Assembly (NCBI RefSeq): GCF_003710825.1
Contig: NZ_RHHQ01000006.1
Location: 1-64,000 of the forward strand
Reading direction: 5' to 3'
DNA from: Brevibacillus fluminis
GTDB taxonomy: Bacteria; Bacillota; Bacilli; Brevibacillales; Brevibacillaceae
DNA length: 64,000 bases
Shown: piece after piece, positions 27,396 through 35,272 of the stretch
How positions within the stretch are numbered: the first letter of the stretch is position 1
Layout of the letters: the number at the start of each line of letters is the position of its first letter
The notes under the pieces: model-generated
The model's database searches: none
What the model saw: only the letters and a program-made list of their open reading frames with translations
What the model was told of the DNA's origin: nothing
Position numbers and translations under genes: made by a program

Positions 27396-27419
27396 TATAT
27401 CTAGAAGTAATCTTCACAA

Positions 27420-28061
27420 TCACACGTGGATGCCGGTTTTACCCATATTGTACAAACGGGCCAAGATCGCCATTGTTTCGTCTAGTTTTTTCAATAGGCG
27501 TTCACCGTCAGCCAGGATAGAATCGTCACAAGGGATCGTCAAACCGCAGAGCAGCTCCGCTTTTTTGACTTGCTTCAATCGTTTGATTAATGCGAGAACC
27601 CCGTCTTTGCCCAGCTCAGCTTGCGGTGTGCTTGCAGGCTGCATATGGTCGGGTGACCAATGAAAGTCGTTTGGGATCAATTGCATGATTTGGTCAATTT
27701 CAGTCTCTAGCCGTTCGGCGATCTGCTCTTTGAACGGGGACTCATAAATGACAGCATACCAGACAAACAGGTGTGTGCCCCACAGCCCGATCTGGAAATG
27801 CGGATGTTTTTTGTAGCCCCGTTTATCAGCGGCAAAGGCTACCCATGTATCCTTGGGCGGATTCACCGTGCGGCGGGCATGTTTGGCAATGTGGGTAAAC
27901 ATTTCCTCACCAGTCAGCGCGGATAAGCTTGGCGCAAAATGCTGACCCAATTGTTCAAAAGACGGGCGTATGACAGAAATGATTTTCTCCATCCGCGCAT
28001 CCAGACCGTCAATGGTAAAGACATCGAATGCTTCTTGAGAAAAGCCGGTAAAAGTTGACAT
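27420..28061 (-). CDS. YktB/UPF0637 (DUF1054) family protein
   Basis: A 213-residue cytoplasmic protein matching the DUF1054 family: FTGFSQEAFDVFTIDGLDARMEKI, then GEEMFTHIAKHARRTVNPP, KDTWVAFAADKRGYKKHPHFQIGLW and HLFVWYAVIYESP. The function is unknown. ATG 28061 follows GGAAGGAAG on the minus strand. It is convergent with the preceding plus-strand gene. Confidence 0.85.
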   Translation of the reverse strand: MSTFTGFSQEAFDVFTIDGLDARMEKIISVIRPSFEQLGQHFAPSLSALTGEEMFTHIAKHARRTVNPPKDTWVAFAADKRGYKKHPHFQIGLWGTHLFVWYAVIYESPFKEQIAERLETEIDQIMQLIPNDFHWSPDHMQPASTPQAELGKDGVLALIKRLKQVKKAELLCGLTIPCDDSILADGERLLKKLDETMAILARLYNMGKTGIHV

Positions 28062-28225
28062 GAAGCTTCCTTCCTTTCAAAAAAACACGAATCCAGCAGC
28101 AAATGTTCCCTTATCATACCAAAAAAACAGGTGCCGAGAAAGGGAAGAAAACGATCTGGCAGGTATAGCAAGAGCGGTCGCAGAATAATATGATATACTA
28201 CTCCATAACTTCTGGTCTGTTTTAT

Positions 28226-28302
28226 AATCAGATAAATCAGATAATTACAACTGATGAATATTCTTAGCAGACCGACGATGCCAGTATTTTTCGACGATGC
28301 CA
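28226..28302 (+). repeat. Two short direct-repeat pairs upstream of the small ORF
   Basis: AATCAGATA occurs twice in tandem (28226-28243), and CGACGATGCCA occurs at 28273-28283 and 28292-28302. A TATACT at 28193-28198 lies upstream. They could be regulator sites; no factor is identified. Confidence 0.5.
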
Positions 28303-28335
28303 AGACAAGCGCAAGACAAAAGGAGCTGAGCGAAA

Positions 28336-28554
28336 ATGATCTTTGAAAAAGCGTGCAATGTGACAATGGATCAAGTAATCGCAGCTTTGAAGCGCAAGGA
28401 CGCCGAGGAACGCATACCTGTACTTCGCTTAGAGCTTGATTACGAATTGGCAACGCTTTATGATGCACTGCAAGCAAACGATTACGCCCAAATCTGCAAG
28501 TCAAAAGAACTTCTGAAAAAATTGGGCAGAGAAATGCTGCTCTTGGAGGCATAG
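28336..28554 (+). CDS. Small hypothetical helical protein
   Basis: A 72-residue, fully helical, charged protein (MIFEKACNVTMDQVIAALKR, then EERIPVLRLELDYELATLYD). I do not recognise it. AAAAGGAG lies ten bases before the ATG, and a good terminator follows at 28624, so expression is credible. Confidence 0.6.
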   Translation: MIFEKACNVTMDQVIAALKRKDAEERIPVLRLELDYELATLYDALQANDYAQICKSKELLKKLGREMLLLEA

Positions 28555-28623
28555 TTTGGCACAATTCTTTTCGGAAAGAGACAGGTAGGTTGAAGATGCA
28601 ACGAAACAAATCAAAGGACTGAA

Positions 28624-28663
28624 GAACGACATTCACTCATGCGAGCGGGTGTCGTTTTTTCGT
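28624..28663 (+). terminator. Terminator after the small helical protein
   Basis: AACGACA and TGTCGTT close a stem with inner CTC/GAG pairs, followed by six T residues. Confidence 0.8.
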
Positions 28664-28980
28664 TGTACAGATAGGAATTATAAAATTCCTATCCAGTATA
28701 AGGGCAACCGCGGCTCCGCCAAAAGGCATGGCGCAGCCAGGTTTTCTAACCTTCCATGCACAGGGGCATTTTGCAAAATCTGCATGGACTGACGAGCCAC
28801 CTCCGACAAACAATATAGATGAAGAAGCTGACGACCAGCGTGTTGTTCCGATCCGGCTGATTTTTGGTTAGGATTTAATGAGAAATTGCTTAGAAAAAGC
28901 TTAACCTTTTGTTCATGCCGCTGTAAGATAGTACAGGGCGTATATGTTCCCGAGGACTCGGATAGGAAGGAAGAAAAAAC
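28664..28980. other. Intergenic region rich in inverted repeats
   Basis: No gene seen. A perfect 9-bp inverted repeat, ATAGGAATT-ATAA-AATTCCTAT, lies at 28671-28692. A composite hairpin GCATGG (28726-28731) with inner AGGTT/AACCT closes on CCATGC (28754-28759). A 12-bp palindrome ATTTTGCAAAAT follows near 28768. This may be a structured leader, small RNA or operator cluster before the DUF4446 gene. Confidence 0.4.
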
Positions 28981-29493
28981 ATGCTGCAAATGCTCACTCC
29001 GCTCCAGTCGGAACTTTTGCTTGCGGGCATCGTCGGCGTCAATTTGCTGATTTTGCTTGCACTTATTAGCATGTGGGTCAAAATTTCCCGTACCCGCAAG
29101 TTGATGAACAAGCTTTTTTCCGGCACAAGTAAAGATAACTTGGAGGGGCAGCTCAGGTCGCTGCTTGCACAAATGGAGGAGTGGAAAAAACAACAAAACG
29201 ATCAGCAATTTCTGATCAACCGGCTTTCCCAGCGCGTGGGTGCCCAGTGCGGCAATCTTTCCATCACTCGCTACAATGCTTTTGGCGACCTAGGGAGCGA
29301 TCTTAGCTTTTCCATGGCGCTATTGGATGACGATCAAAATGGCGTGGTGCTGACCAGCATCTATGGGCGCGAAGAGTCCCGTTTCTATGCGAAACCGGTT
29401 CAGGCTGGAAAATCTTTGTATCATTTATCCGAAGAAGAGCACGCTGTCGTAAAAAAAGCGTCTGTTTCCGCGAATCCCTCAAGACAATTGTGA
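28981..29493 (+). CDS. DUF4446 family membrane protein
   Basis: A 170-residue protein with one N-terminal membrane helix (about residues 11-33), then an amphipathic coiled-coil-like stretch (SLLAQMEEWKKQQND) and a conserved C-terminal domain with RYNAFGDLGSDLSFSMALLD and GVVLTSIYGREESRFYAKPV, the DUF4446 signature. The role is unknown. GGAAGGAAG lies just before the ATG. Confidence 0.85.
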   Translation: MLQMLTPLQSELLLAGIVGVNLLILLALISMWVKISRTRKLMNKLFSGTSKDNLEGQLRSLLAQMEEWKKQQNDQQFLINRLSQRVGAQCGNLSITRYNAFGDLGSDLSFSMALLDDDQNGVVLTSIYGREESRFYAKPVQAGKSLYHLSEEEHAVVKKASVSANPSRQL

Positions 29494-29563
29494 AGAATAT
29501 GTGTATAATAATACATGTAGGCACGTAAATGTTAAGAGGTTGTACCGTTTTGGTAAAATGATA

Positions 29564-29683
29564 AAGAGGTGATCTGCCTTCTATACCCAAATCGATGTTC
29601 GATTCGCGGGGCAAGGCCAGGTTCAGCAACGTTCCTTTGTAGATACCTAGCTTCTCTGTCTCATGTTCAGGCAGTTTTTTTGA
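29564..29683 (+). ncRNA. Candidate structured RNA or attenuated leader
   Basis: Between the DUF4446 gene and the next gene lies a block whose ends pair: CTGCCT (29574-29579) with AGGCAG (29669-29674), immediately followed by seven T residues. Inside are GGGGCAAGGCC and other G/C-rich segments. An extended -10-like TGGTAAAAT sits at 29551-29559. It could be a stand-alone small RNA or a riboswitch-like leader of the gene at 29714. It matches no class I know. Confidence 0.4.
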
Positions 29684-29713
29684 CAGCCAAAAACAGGGAA
29701 TAGAGGAGATAGT

Positions 29714-30310
29714 ATGGCTCAGCGTTTATCGACTAACTACGCGAATGCCTTTTTTGCCATGAGTGAAGAAGAGCTTAACCAATTTGTAAGTTTATTTGCA
29801 AACGATAATTTCCTTGTATCGGTACAGGAACGTTTTACAGGTGATCGGGATATCTTCATTTCCGACGGCCAAGGGGAAATCAAATTGACCTTTAGCCGGA
29901 TCGGCCCGCGTTTTTCTTGTGAAAGCTCGTATGAGATCAGAGATTTGAATCTGGCCAATACGATGCGCAAAGCGATGAAGCGCTTTAAAGGGCACGGAAT
30001 TGTCCACCGCGTGTATGACAGTTTTACTATGGTGTATCATTATGACGACGGTGACGTGATCCGCATTCAGGAATGCGCGGACAGCAAAGAGACCCTTGTC
30101 TTTGAATCGACCAACCACAATCAAGCGAAAGAACTTGAAATGCTTTTTCAACAAAATGGTGTTGAACATGAGATTCAATGTATCCGTGCTGAGACCGATC
30201 GCTTGCTAGATTTGCGTATCAAGTCGCGTGAAAAAGCGCCCGATCGACTGTCCGGGATTGACCGCAAGCTGGCGGAATTGTCCCGTCGCTTGTATACATT
30301 GGAAGCCTAA
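29714..30310 (+). CDS. Conserved hypothetical protein
   Basis: A 198-residue soluble protein that I do not recognise. N-terminal residues 1-120 seem alpha/beta (FVSLFANDNFLVSVQERFTG, TMVYHYDDGDVIRIQEC), and the C-terminus is a charged helix (KLAELSRRLYTLEA). No signal peptide or motif. GAGGAG precedes the ATG. It lies between a possible structured leader and a strong terminator, upstream of speD. Confidence 0.7.
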   Translation: MAQRLSTNYANAFFAMSEEELNQFVSLFANDNFLVSVQERFTGDRDIFISDGQGEIKLTFSRIGPRFSCESSYEIRDLNLANTMRKAMKRFKGHGIVHRVYDSFTMVYHYDDGDVIRIQECADSKETLVFESTNHNQAKELEMLFQQNGVEHEIQCIRAETDRLLDLRIKSREKAPDRLSGIDRKLAELSRRLYTLEA

Positions 30311-30319
30311 CTTATGATA

Positions 30320-30351
30320 ATGGGTGCGAAAAGCGCCCATTTTTATTTTTT
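30320..30351 (+). terminator. Terminator before the speD leader
   Basis: ATGGGTGC pairs with GCGCCCAT around GAAAA, followed by TTTTATTTTTT. Confidence 0.9.
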
Positions 30352-30460
30352 GGCCGATTTCCCAAAAAAAAGTGTTGTCATTTGTGCTCAACCGTGATAA
30401 TTTTAAATTCGTTGGAAATCAAGATTAGGAACCAGGATTCACTTTAAAGGGTGGAATACC

Positions 30461-30490
30461 GTGAGAGAAGCCGCCCCCGTTAGTGAATGA
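30461..30490 (+). CDS. Nine-codon upstream ORF in the speD leader
   Basis: GTG at 30461 opens a frame encoding MREAAPVSE and ends at TGA 30488-30490. AAAGGGTGG lies six bases before the GTG, a good ribosome site for such a short frame. It ends 58 bases before speD. The proline and alanine codons sit over the C-run that can pair with the speD ribosome site. No peptide family is recognised. Confidence 0.4.
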   Translation: MREAAPVSE

Positions 30491-30540
30491 CGCAGGTCCT
30501 AGCGATGATGTTTCTCTATCACACTTGCTAGGAAGGGGGA
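30470..30540 (+). promoter_or_regulatory. speD leader that can sequester the ribosome-binding site
   Basis: CCCCC at 30474-30478 can pair with the GGGGG of the speD Shine-Dalgarno sequence (30535-30539). Between them CCTAGC (30498-30503) pairs with GCTAGG (30527-30532). Together they would form a two-part stem hiding the ribosome site. The left arm lies in the nine-codon upstream ORF, so a ribosome there would open it (inference). Confidence 0.45.
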
Positions 30541-30548
30541 ACCGAAAG

Positions 30549-30950
30549 ATGGAATACTCGACTTTCGGACGCCATGTTGCCATTGACACATGGGGAGTAC
30601 AGTTTGACCTATTGAATGATGCAGAGTTTTTGAAGAAAGAAATGATTGAGGCTGCAGAATCTTGCGGCGCTTCAGTTTTGAGCGTTCAAGCTAAGCAGTT
30701 CTCACCTCAAGGAGCTACCGTTCTGGTTCTTCTCTCGGAAAGTCATCTTTCTATCCACACTTATCCTGAGCGCGGTTTTGCTGCTTTGGATTGCTACACC
30801 TGCGGTGAAACGGTAGATCCGCAAGTGGCGATTGATTACATGGTTTCGATCTTGAAGCCAGAAAAGGTTTATGCGAAGAAATTGGTTCGTGGTCTTGGAG
30901 AATTGGAAGTGCTGGAACCGGAGATCAAAATGCCGGAGCTGGCGAAATAA
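30549..30950 (+). CDS. speD: S-adenosylmethionine decarboxylase proenzyme
   Basis: SpeD makes decarboxylated AdoMet, the aminopropyl donor for spermidine. The 133-residue proenzyme is the short bacterial class. The self-cleavage site is in SESHLSIHTYPE, between Glu64 and Ser65, where Ser becomes the pyruvoyl group. His70 and the Cys of DCYTCGE (about 82-85) are the processing and proton-donor residues of the family. The ATG at 30549 follows AAGGGGG. The leader has an upstream ORF and a possible sequestering stem. A terminator follows directly. Confidence 0.95.
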   Translation: MEYSTFGRHVAIDTWGVQFDLLNDAEFLKKEMIEAAESCGASVLSVQAKQFSPQGATVLVLLSESHLSIHTYPERGFAALDCYTCGETVDPQVAIDYMVSILKPEKVYAKKLVRGLGELEVLEPEIKMPELAK

Positions 30951-30970
30951 GATACGGATTGAATACAACG

Positions 30971-31002
30971 AGAAGGTGCCGATGTGGCACCTTCTTTTTT
31001 TT
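30971..31002 (+). terminator. Terminator after speD
   Basis: GAAGGTGCC and GGCACCTTC flank GATGT, followed by eight T residues. Confidence 0.9.
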
Positions 31003-31005
31003 GCC

Positions 31006-32355
31006 TTATTCCACGCCAATGCCGAGATCGGACAGCCGCTCAAAATAATCAGGGCACGTTTTCGCAACACAGCCGGGGTCGGCAATGCGAATCCCCGGAA
31101 TTTTCGCGCCGATCAGGGCAAGGGCCATCGCCATTCGGTGATCGTCATGTGGGTCTAATAGGGCAGGCGTGACTGGTCCGGGATGCACAGTCAGTCCGTC
31201 CGCGTATTCTTCTACTTTGATGCCGAGCTTGTGAAGCTGTTCACAGACCACACTGATCCGGTCGCACTCATGGTGGCGGATATGAGCCGCATCGGTCATC
31301 GTAATCGGCGCGTCGGCAAACGTGGCGAGTGCCGCCATTGTCAGCGTCTGGTCGGACCAGCGCTTCATGCTGACGGTGAAGCCGCCTTTCAATTGCGCAG
31401 TGCCGCGCACCTCAACGAAATCATCGCCCCGGACAACCGTGCAGCCCATTCGCTCAAGCGTGTCCAACAATTCGATATCGGGCTGCCTTGTGGCGGTTGA
31501 GATTCCATTGATCCGAATGCGCCCGTTGGTTAATGCGGCCAAGCTCCAAAAATAACCGCAAGTCGACACGTCCGGTTCGAGTGTAAGAGCTGCAGCCTTA
31601 TATGTCGCTGGTTCGAAACGAACGCTTTGCCCGCCGTTTTGAACGAGCGGTTCGACACCAAAGGCATGCATCATCTCGAGCGTCATGTCCACATAATCAC
31701 GCTGGACGACTGTCCCGTCGATATGGACGATCAAAGGGTCTTTTGCATACGGTGCCGCCAGCAGTAGCCCGCTGATGAATTGGCTGGACACACTGCCCGA
31801 AATGGTCACTTCACCGCCTTGAAGCCCGTTTGCGCTCAGGGTGAGGGGGAGGCAGCCAGGTTGTCCGGTATAGTCAATTTGTGCGCCCAGTGCGGACAAA
31901 GCGCCAAGCAGAGGCGCTAGCGGCCGCTCCTGCATGCGTCGGCTGCCATCAAGCCGCCACGTACCATTCCCTGCAGCCAAAGCGCCAGGTAAAAAGCGAG
32001 CTACTGTACCGGCGGCTCCGACGTACAGCTCTTCCTGTTCGACCGGCCATTTTCCCCCAACACCCGTTACCGTCGCTGTCGTTTGGTCGATGGTGATGGA
32101 AACACCCAGCTTTTTGAGGCTGTCGATACACCAGTAGGAATCGTCGCTTTTCAAAATGCCGTCCAGCCGGGAGGTGCCGTTGGCCATTGCAGCGATGATC
32201 AGCGCACGATTGGTCAAGCTTTTGCTGCCGGACACGTTGATGGTTTGATCGATCGGTCCCGCTGCTGGCGTAAGCTGTATGTGCGCTTGCTGATGGGACG
32301 CAGACCAAGGGGACCGGGCAGCCTGATCGGCAAGGTGGAGAGATGTTTCGTTCAT
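31006..32355 (-). CDS. aroA: 5-enolpyruvylshikimate-3-phosphate synthase
   Basis: EPSP synthase, the sixth shikimate-pathway step. The 449-residue protein has VSGSKSLTNRALIIAAMA near residue 40, VGAAGTVARFLPGALAAG near 110, GSRRMQERPLAPLL, and the C-terminal HDDHRMAMALALIGAK. The glycine-rich loop reads GAAGTVARF instead of the plant/E. coli type GNAGTAMRP, a variation relevant to glyphosate sensitivity in this family. ATG 32355 has TGAGGTT seven bases upstream; ATG 32370 overlaps that site. It is alone, away from other aro genes, and divergent from a LysR gene. Confidence 0.94.
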   Translation of the reverse strand: MNETSLHLADQAARSPWSASHQQAHIQLTPAAGPIDQTINVSGSKSLTNRALIIAAMANGTSRLDGILKSDDSYWCIDSLKKLGVSITIDQTTATVTGVGGKWPVEQEELYVGAAGTVARFLPGALAAGNGTWRLDGSRRMQERPLAPLLGALSALGAQIDYTGQPGCLPLTLSANGLQGGEVTISGSVSSQFISGLLLAAPYAKDPLIVHIDGTVVQRDYVDMTLEMMHAFGVEPLVQNGGQSVRFEPATYKAAALTLEPDVSTCGYFWSLAALTNGRIRINGISTATRQPDIELLDTLERMGCTVVRGDDFVEVRGTAQLKGGFTVSMKRWSDQTLTMAALATFADAPITMTDAAHIRHHECDRISVVCEQLHKLGIKVEEYADGLTVHPGPVTPALLDPHDDHRMAMALALIGAKIPGIRIADPGCVAKTCPDYFERLSDLGIGVE

Positions 32356-32466
32356 GTTCATTAACCTCATTTCGTCTTGAGCATCGTTCTACCTTGGATT
32401 ATAATGACGAAAATGAAATAGATGAAATCGTAAATTTTGTTCGTTGTCATAGAGGAGATCAATGTC

Positions 32467-33381
32467 ATGTTTCATTTGGAATGGTATCGCATCTTTTATC
32501 ACACGGCGAAAACCGGTAATTTGACAAGGGCTGCGGAGGCATTGTTCATTACGCAGCCGACTGTTAGCTACGCGATCAAGCAGATGGAGACCGCGCTCGG
32601 TTTGCGCTTGTTTCAGCGCATGTCCAAAGGGGTTGAGCTAACTGCAGAAGGAAGAGAGCTGTTTGCTTTCGTTGAGCAAGCATTTCAGCTGCTCGAAGCA
32701 GGGGAGCGAAAGGTTCAGGAGCTGAAGGCGCTGGAAGCGGGAGAGCTGCGGATCGGCGCAAGCGATTCGTTGATCAAGCACCTGTTGTTGCCGCAGTTGG
32801 AGCAGTTCCGCGAGAGCTATCCGGGGGTGCGAATTCGTTTATCACATGGGAAAACAAGCGAGATCGTGCAGCATGTGAAGGAGGGACTAATCGACTGCGG
32901 GCTTGTCCATTTGCCGCTTCCGGCTGAAGAGCCAGTGCTTAAAGTCGTAAGCCAGCTCGGCGTTCAGGATTGCTTTGTGGTTGGGGAGGCACACCGTAGT
33001 TTTGCTCTACAGCCGCGCACAGCCGAAGAATTGGCAGCACTCCCTCTATTAAGTCTATCGGCGAAAAGCCGCACCCGACAGTTCATGGAGCGCTGGTTTG
33101 CCGTAGAGGGGATTGCGATGGCGCCTGATGTCGAGGTCGGCAGCATCGACCTGCTAATTGAATTTGCAAAGCGGGGATTTGGGATTGCGCTGATTAACCG
33201 CGCTTTTGTGCAAGCGGAACTGCGTCTTGGCACGCTTGTGGAAGTACCGACGGTTCATCAGGTGCCGGAGCGCAAGATCGGGTTAGTAATTCGACACACG
33301 AGCCGATTATCACTTGCGGCGCTTCAGTTTTTTCATTCACTGCCCATGCAGCAAACAGACAAAAAGGGAGACAGCGACTAA
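32467..33381 (+). CDS. LysR-family transcriptional regulator
   Basis: A 304-residue regulator. The N-terminal winged helix is LEWYRIFYHTAKTGNLTRAAEALFITQPTVSYAIKQME. The effector domain starts near residue 90 (LRIGASDSLIKHLLLPQL) with the usual two-lobe periplasmic-binding fold. It is divergent from aroA with a 111-base gap, so it may regulate aroA, itself or both. GAGGAG lies about ten bases before ATG 32467. The effector is unknown. The stop codon is inside the terminator loop. Confidence 0.92.
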   Translation: MFHLEWYRIFYHTAKTGNLTRAAEALFITQPTVSYAIKQMETALGLRLFQRMSKGVELTAEGRELFAFVEQAFQLLEAGERKVQELKALEAGELRIGASDSLIKHLLLPQLEQFRESYPGVRIRLSHGKTSEIVQHVKEGLIDCGLVHLPLPAEEPVLKVVSQLGVQDCFVVGEAHRSFALQPRTAEELAALPLLSLSAKSRTRQFMERWFAVEGIAMAPDVEVGSIDLLIEFAKRGFGIALINRAFVQAELRLGTLVEVPTVHQVPERKIGLVIRHTSRLSLAALQFFHSLPMQQTDKKGDSD

Positions 33382-33397
33382 ACGCGTCTCCCTTTTT
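33361..33397. terminator. Bidirectional terminator overlapping the LysR stop codon
   Basis: AAAAAGGGAGAC and GTCTCCCTTTTT are perfect inverse complements with a 13-base loop containing the TAA (33379-33381). It serves both the LysR gene and the convergent lipoprotein gene. Confidence 0.9.
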
Positions 33398-33414
33398 ACA
33401 TGGCTCACCGCTCC

Positions 33415-34200
33415 TTACCGAAACGGTGCGGTCACGGTACGTCCCATATCTCGTACTAGTGCGCCAAAGTCGGATCCCATGTTCCGCACGTTTTGAGATA
33501 CAGTGTTCGGTCCATTAAAGATGGAATGCGTACCGGTGCCAGCCCCTGTGTGGGTTCCAGCGCCTGCGCCGGTGCCATAACCTGCTCCAGTGCCATAACC
33601 TGTTCCAGTACCGGCCCCTGTGTAGGTGCCACCGTAGCCATGATGCTGGCGGATACCGGTATCCAGTGCGCGAATACGGGCAACCATCGCAGTATCAGAG
33701 GTGATGCGAACATGATGATTCGGCAATCCTGCTTTTACAGCGGAATAAACGCGCTGTTCGATGGCGTGACGCTGACGAGTGTGATTGGCATCGACACGAA
33801 TGTTGACACCGACCAAAGCATCGTTTCCGGAAACAACCGCTACAGCGTTGCTAACCCCTGGGACCGAATCTGCTGCTTTGGCAGCCTTGGTCGACAGATG
33901 TTGGTCAAACGTGTAGTGTGTACCAGCCCCATAGTGATGAGGCGCGCCTGTTCCATACGTATGGGGAACGGTAGTCGTACCGTTTGCGTATGGAGCAGTC
34001 GTGTTGTACATGTTCGGTGCTGTCGCGCGATACGCGGTGGTTCCTACTGTGCCGGTTGTGCCAGTAGTGCTTGGATGCGTAACCCCTTGCGTACGTGTGC
34101 CAGTTCCCGGTTGTGGTGCGGCAGTGCGGTTGTAACCGCAAGCAGTGGTTAACGACGTCGCCAAAACAAGACAGGAGATTGCCAGAGACCATTTTCTCAT
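33415..34200 (-). CDS. YhcN/YlaJ-family sporulation lipoprotein with a Gly/Thr repeat tail
   Basis: A 261-residue lipoprotein; MRKWSLAISCLVLATSLTTAC ends in a lipobox (TTAC). The conserved YhcN/YlaJ domain (about residues 105-180) contains AAKAADSVPGVSNAVAVVSGNDALVGV and AVKAGLPNHHVRITSD. It is flanked by low-complexity stretches: a Thr/Gly/Tyr-rich N-terminal part and, at about 195-230, TG-AG/TG-YG repeats. Family members are forespore or spore-membrane lipoproteins. The ATG at 34200 has GGAGGTG eight bases upstream. A second member lies at 44706. Confidence 0.85.
   Translation of the reverse strand: MRKWSLAISCLVLATSLTTACGYNRTAAPQPGTGTRTQGVTHPSTTGTTGTVGTTAYRATAPNMYNTTAPYANGTTTVPHTYGTGAPHHYGAGTHYTFDQHLSTKAAKAADSVPGVSNAVAVVSGNDALVGVNIRVDANHTRQRHAIEQRVYSAVKAGLPNHHVRITSDTAMVARIRALDTGIRQHHGYGGTYTGAGTGTGYGTGAGYGTGAGAGTHTGAGTGTHSIFNGPNTVSQNVRNMGSDFGALVRDMGRTVTAPFR
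33540..33635. repeat. Imperfect short tandem repeats inside the lipoprotein gene
   Basis: Repeated units of CCTGCTCCAGTGCCATAA and CCTGTTCCAGTACCGG type encode the Gly/Thr/Ala/Tyr tail. Copy number probably varies between strains. Confidence 0.6.
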
Positions 34201-34263
34201 TGTTATAACACCTCCGCGCTTATTTTGCGTAGGTGTCACGGCAAATACGCAGGAAGTTTCAGG

Positions 34264-35265
34264 TCAAATTGGAGATTGCCACAGCGTAGAAAGCACACCG
34301 TTTCCGTTCCAGCCGATTTTGCGTATGGTGATAGGCTGCAGCGAGCGCACCAGTTCATGTATTTGCAGCGACAGCGTGGTGATGCCATATCTTCGCAGCC
34401 GCCCATGCTGAAAAACATAAGCGCGGCCAGCAACAAAGAGTGGTTCGTTCGCTTTTGCAGCTGGTGTTACCGTCAACTCGGATATGAACACGGCTTGCTG
34501 CTCGCTGCGCAGCCAATCGCGAAACATTTTTTCACCGGATGATTTCCAATGAGTGGTGTCAGGGCAAAAGTTAGCTGGCAGCAATCTGGCATGCCAGCAT
34601 GGATATAAGGCACTGTGCAAGGCGTCCGGTGCCAATAAGACCGCTGATTGCGCGGGGACAAGCACTTCACCTTCAGTTGCATCTGGCAGCTGCCCGAGAT
34701 ACCAAGCATGCTCAGCCGAGAGGTACTTCATCTCCGCTGAAGTCGGCAAACGGCTGCTGGACCAGCTTACAGGGACCGTGGGGTTGCTGGCTTGTAAGTT
34801 GGCAATCGTACGCTGTTCTTCACGATACAATCCAAGCGAATCGACGACGGTTCGTGTTGTGTATGACAGGCGCCAAGAAAAATGCGTTGCAATGAACGGC
34901 TGTGGGCCACAATCTACAATCGTTTTGATGGCAGGATCAAATAACGGGACAGATGGGGAAATTGACATCTGCTCGGTCTGCAGCAATCGGTGCAGCTCCG
35001 GCCGGAAAAAACGCAGCTGCCGCCATTTGTCCAAGGGTAATCCATCTACTGTAAGCAAGTCTGGATCGGTAAAACAGATAGACGAGATACTCTTGTCTTG
35101 CCAAATAAGCATAAGGGTGCCTGTTGCCTTTTCCAAAAAGTCCAGCGCATGGTCGAGAATATGCTCCACCTCATAGACAAGATGAAAAAAGGTAAGTCCC
35201 AGCTCACGTTTTGGCTGGTGGATACATGCATGCAATTCCGCGATGAGCATTTTTACGTCAGCCAT
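34264..35265 (-). CDS. Divergent TldD-like protein (partner of the upstream TldE-like gene)
   Basis: A 333-residue protein, assigned with caution. The middle and C-terminal text resembles the TldD/PmbA fold (VVDSLGLYREEQRT like the conserved VNS-GLY stretch; the ending ITTLSLQIHELVRSLQ followed by a short TIRKIG strand). The TldD protease motif HExxxH is absent; the nearest similar string, EHILDHALD, has the wrong spacing. It starts seven bases after the upstream gene with AAGGAG, so the two form one operon. It may be a structural or degraded member of a TldD/TldE-like pair; substrate unknown. Confidence 0.45.
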   Translation of the reverse strand: MADVKMLIAELHACIHQPKRELGLTFFHLVYEVEHILDHALDFLEKATGTLMLIWQDKSISSICFTDPDLLTVDGLPLDKWRQLRFFRPELHRLLQTEQMSISPSVPLFDPAIKTIVDCGPQPFIATHFSWRLSYTTRTVVDSLGLYREEQRTIANLQASNPTVPVSWSSSRLPTSAEMKYLSAEHAWYLGQLPDATEGEVLVPAQSAVLLAPDALHSALYPCWHARLLPANFCPDTTHWKSSGEKMFRDWLRSEQQAVFISELTVTPAAKANEPLFVAGRAYVFQHGRLRRYGITTLSLQIHELVRSLQPITIRKIGWNGNGVLSTLWQSPI

Positions 35266-35272
35266 GCAGCAA

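Noticed and set aside
29564..29683. Small bacterial SRP RNA or 6S RNA at this place
   Set aside because: The conserved GGAAG/AGCAG core of SRP RNA and the long open bubble of 6S RNA are absent.
30483..30548. GTG at 30483 as an upstream start of speD
   Set aside because: It has no ribosome site and would add a non-family N-terminus; the ATG at 30549 has AAGGGGG.
34264..35265. Possible HExxxH metal motif at EHILDHALD in the TldD-like protein
   Set aside because: The spacing and residue order do not match HExxxH, and the position in the protein is too early.
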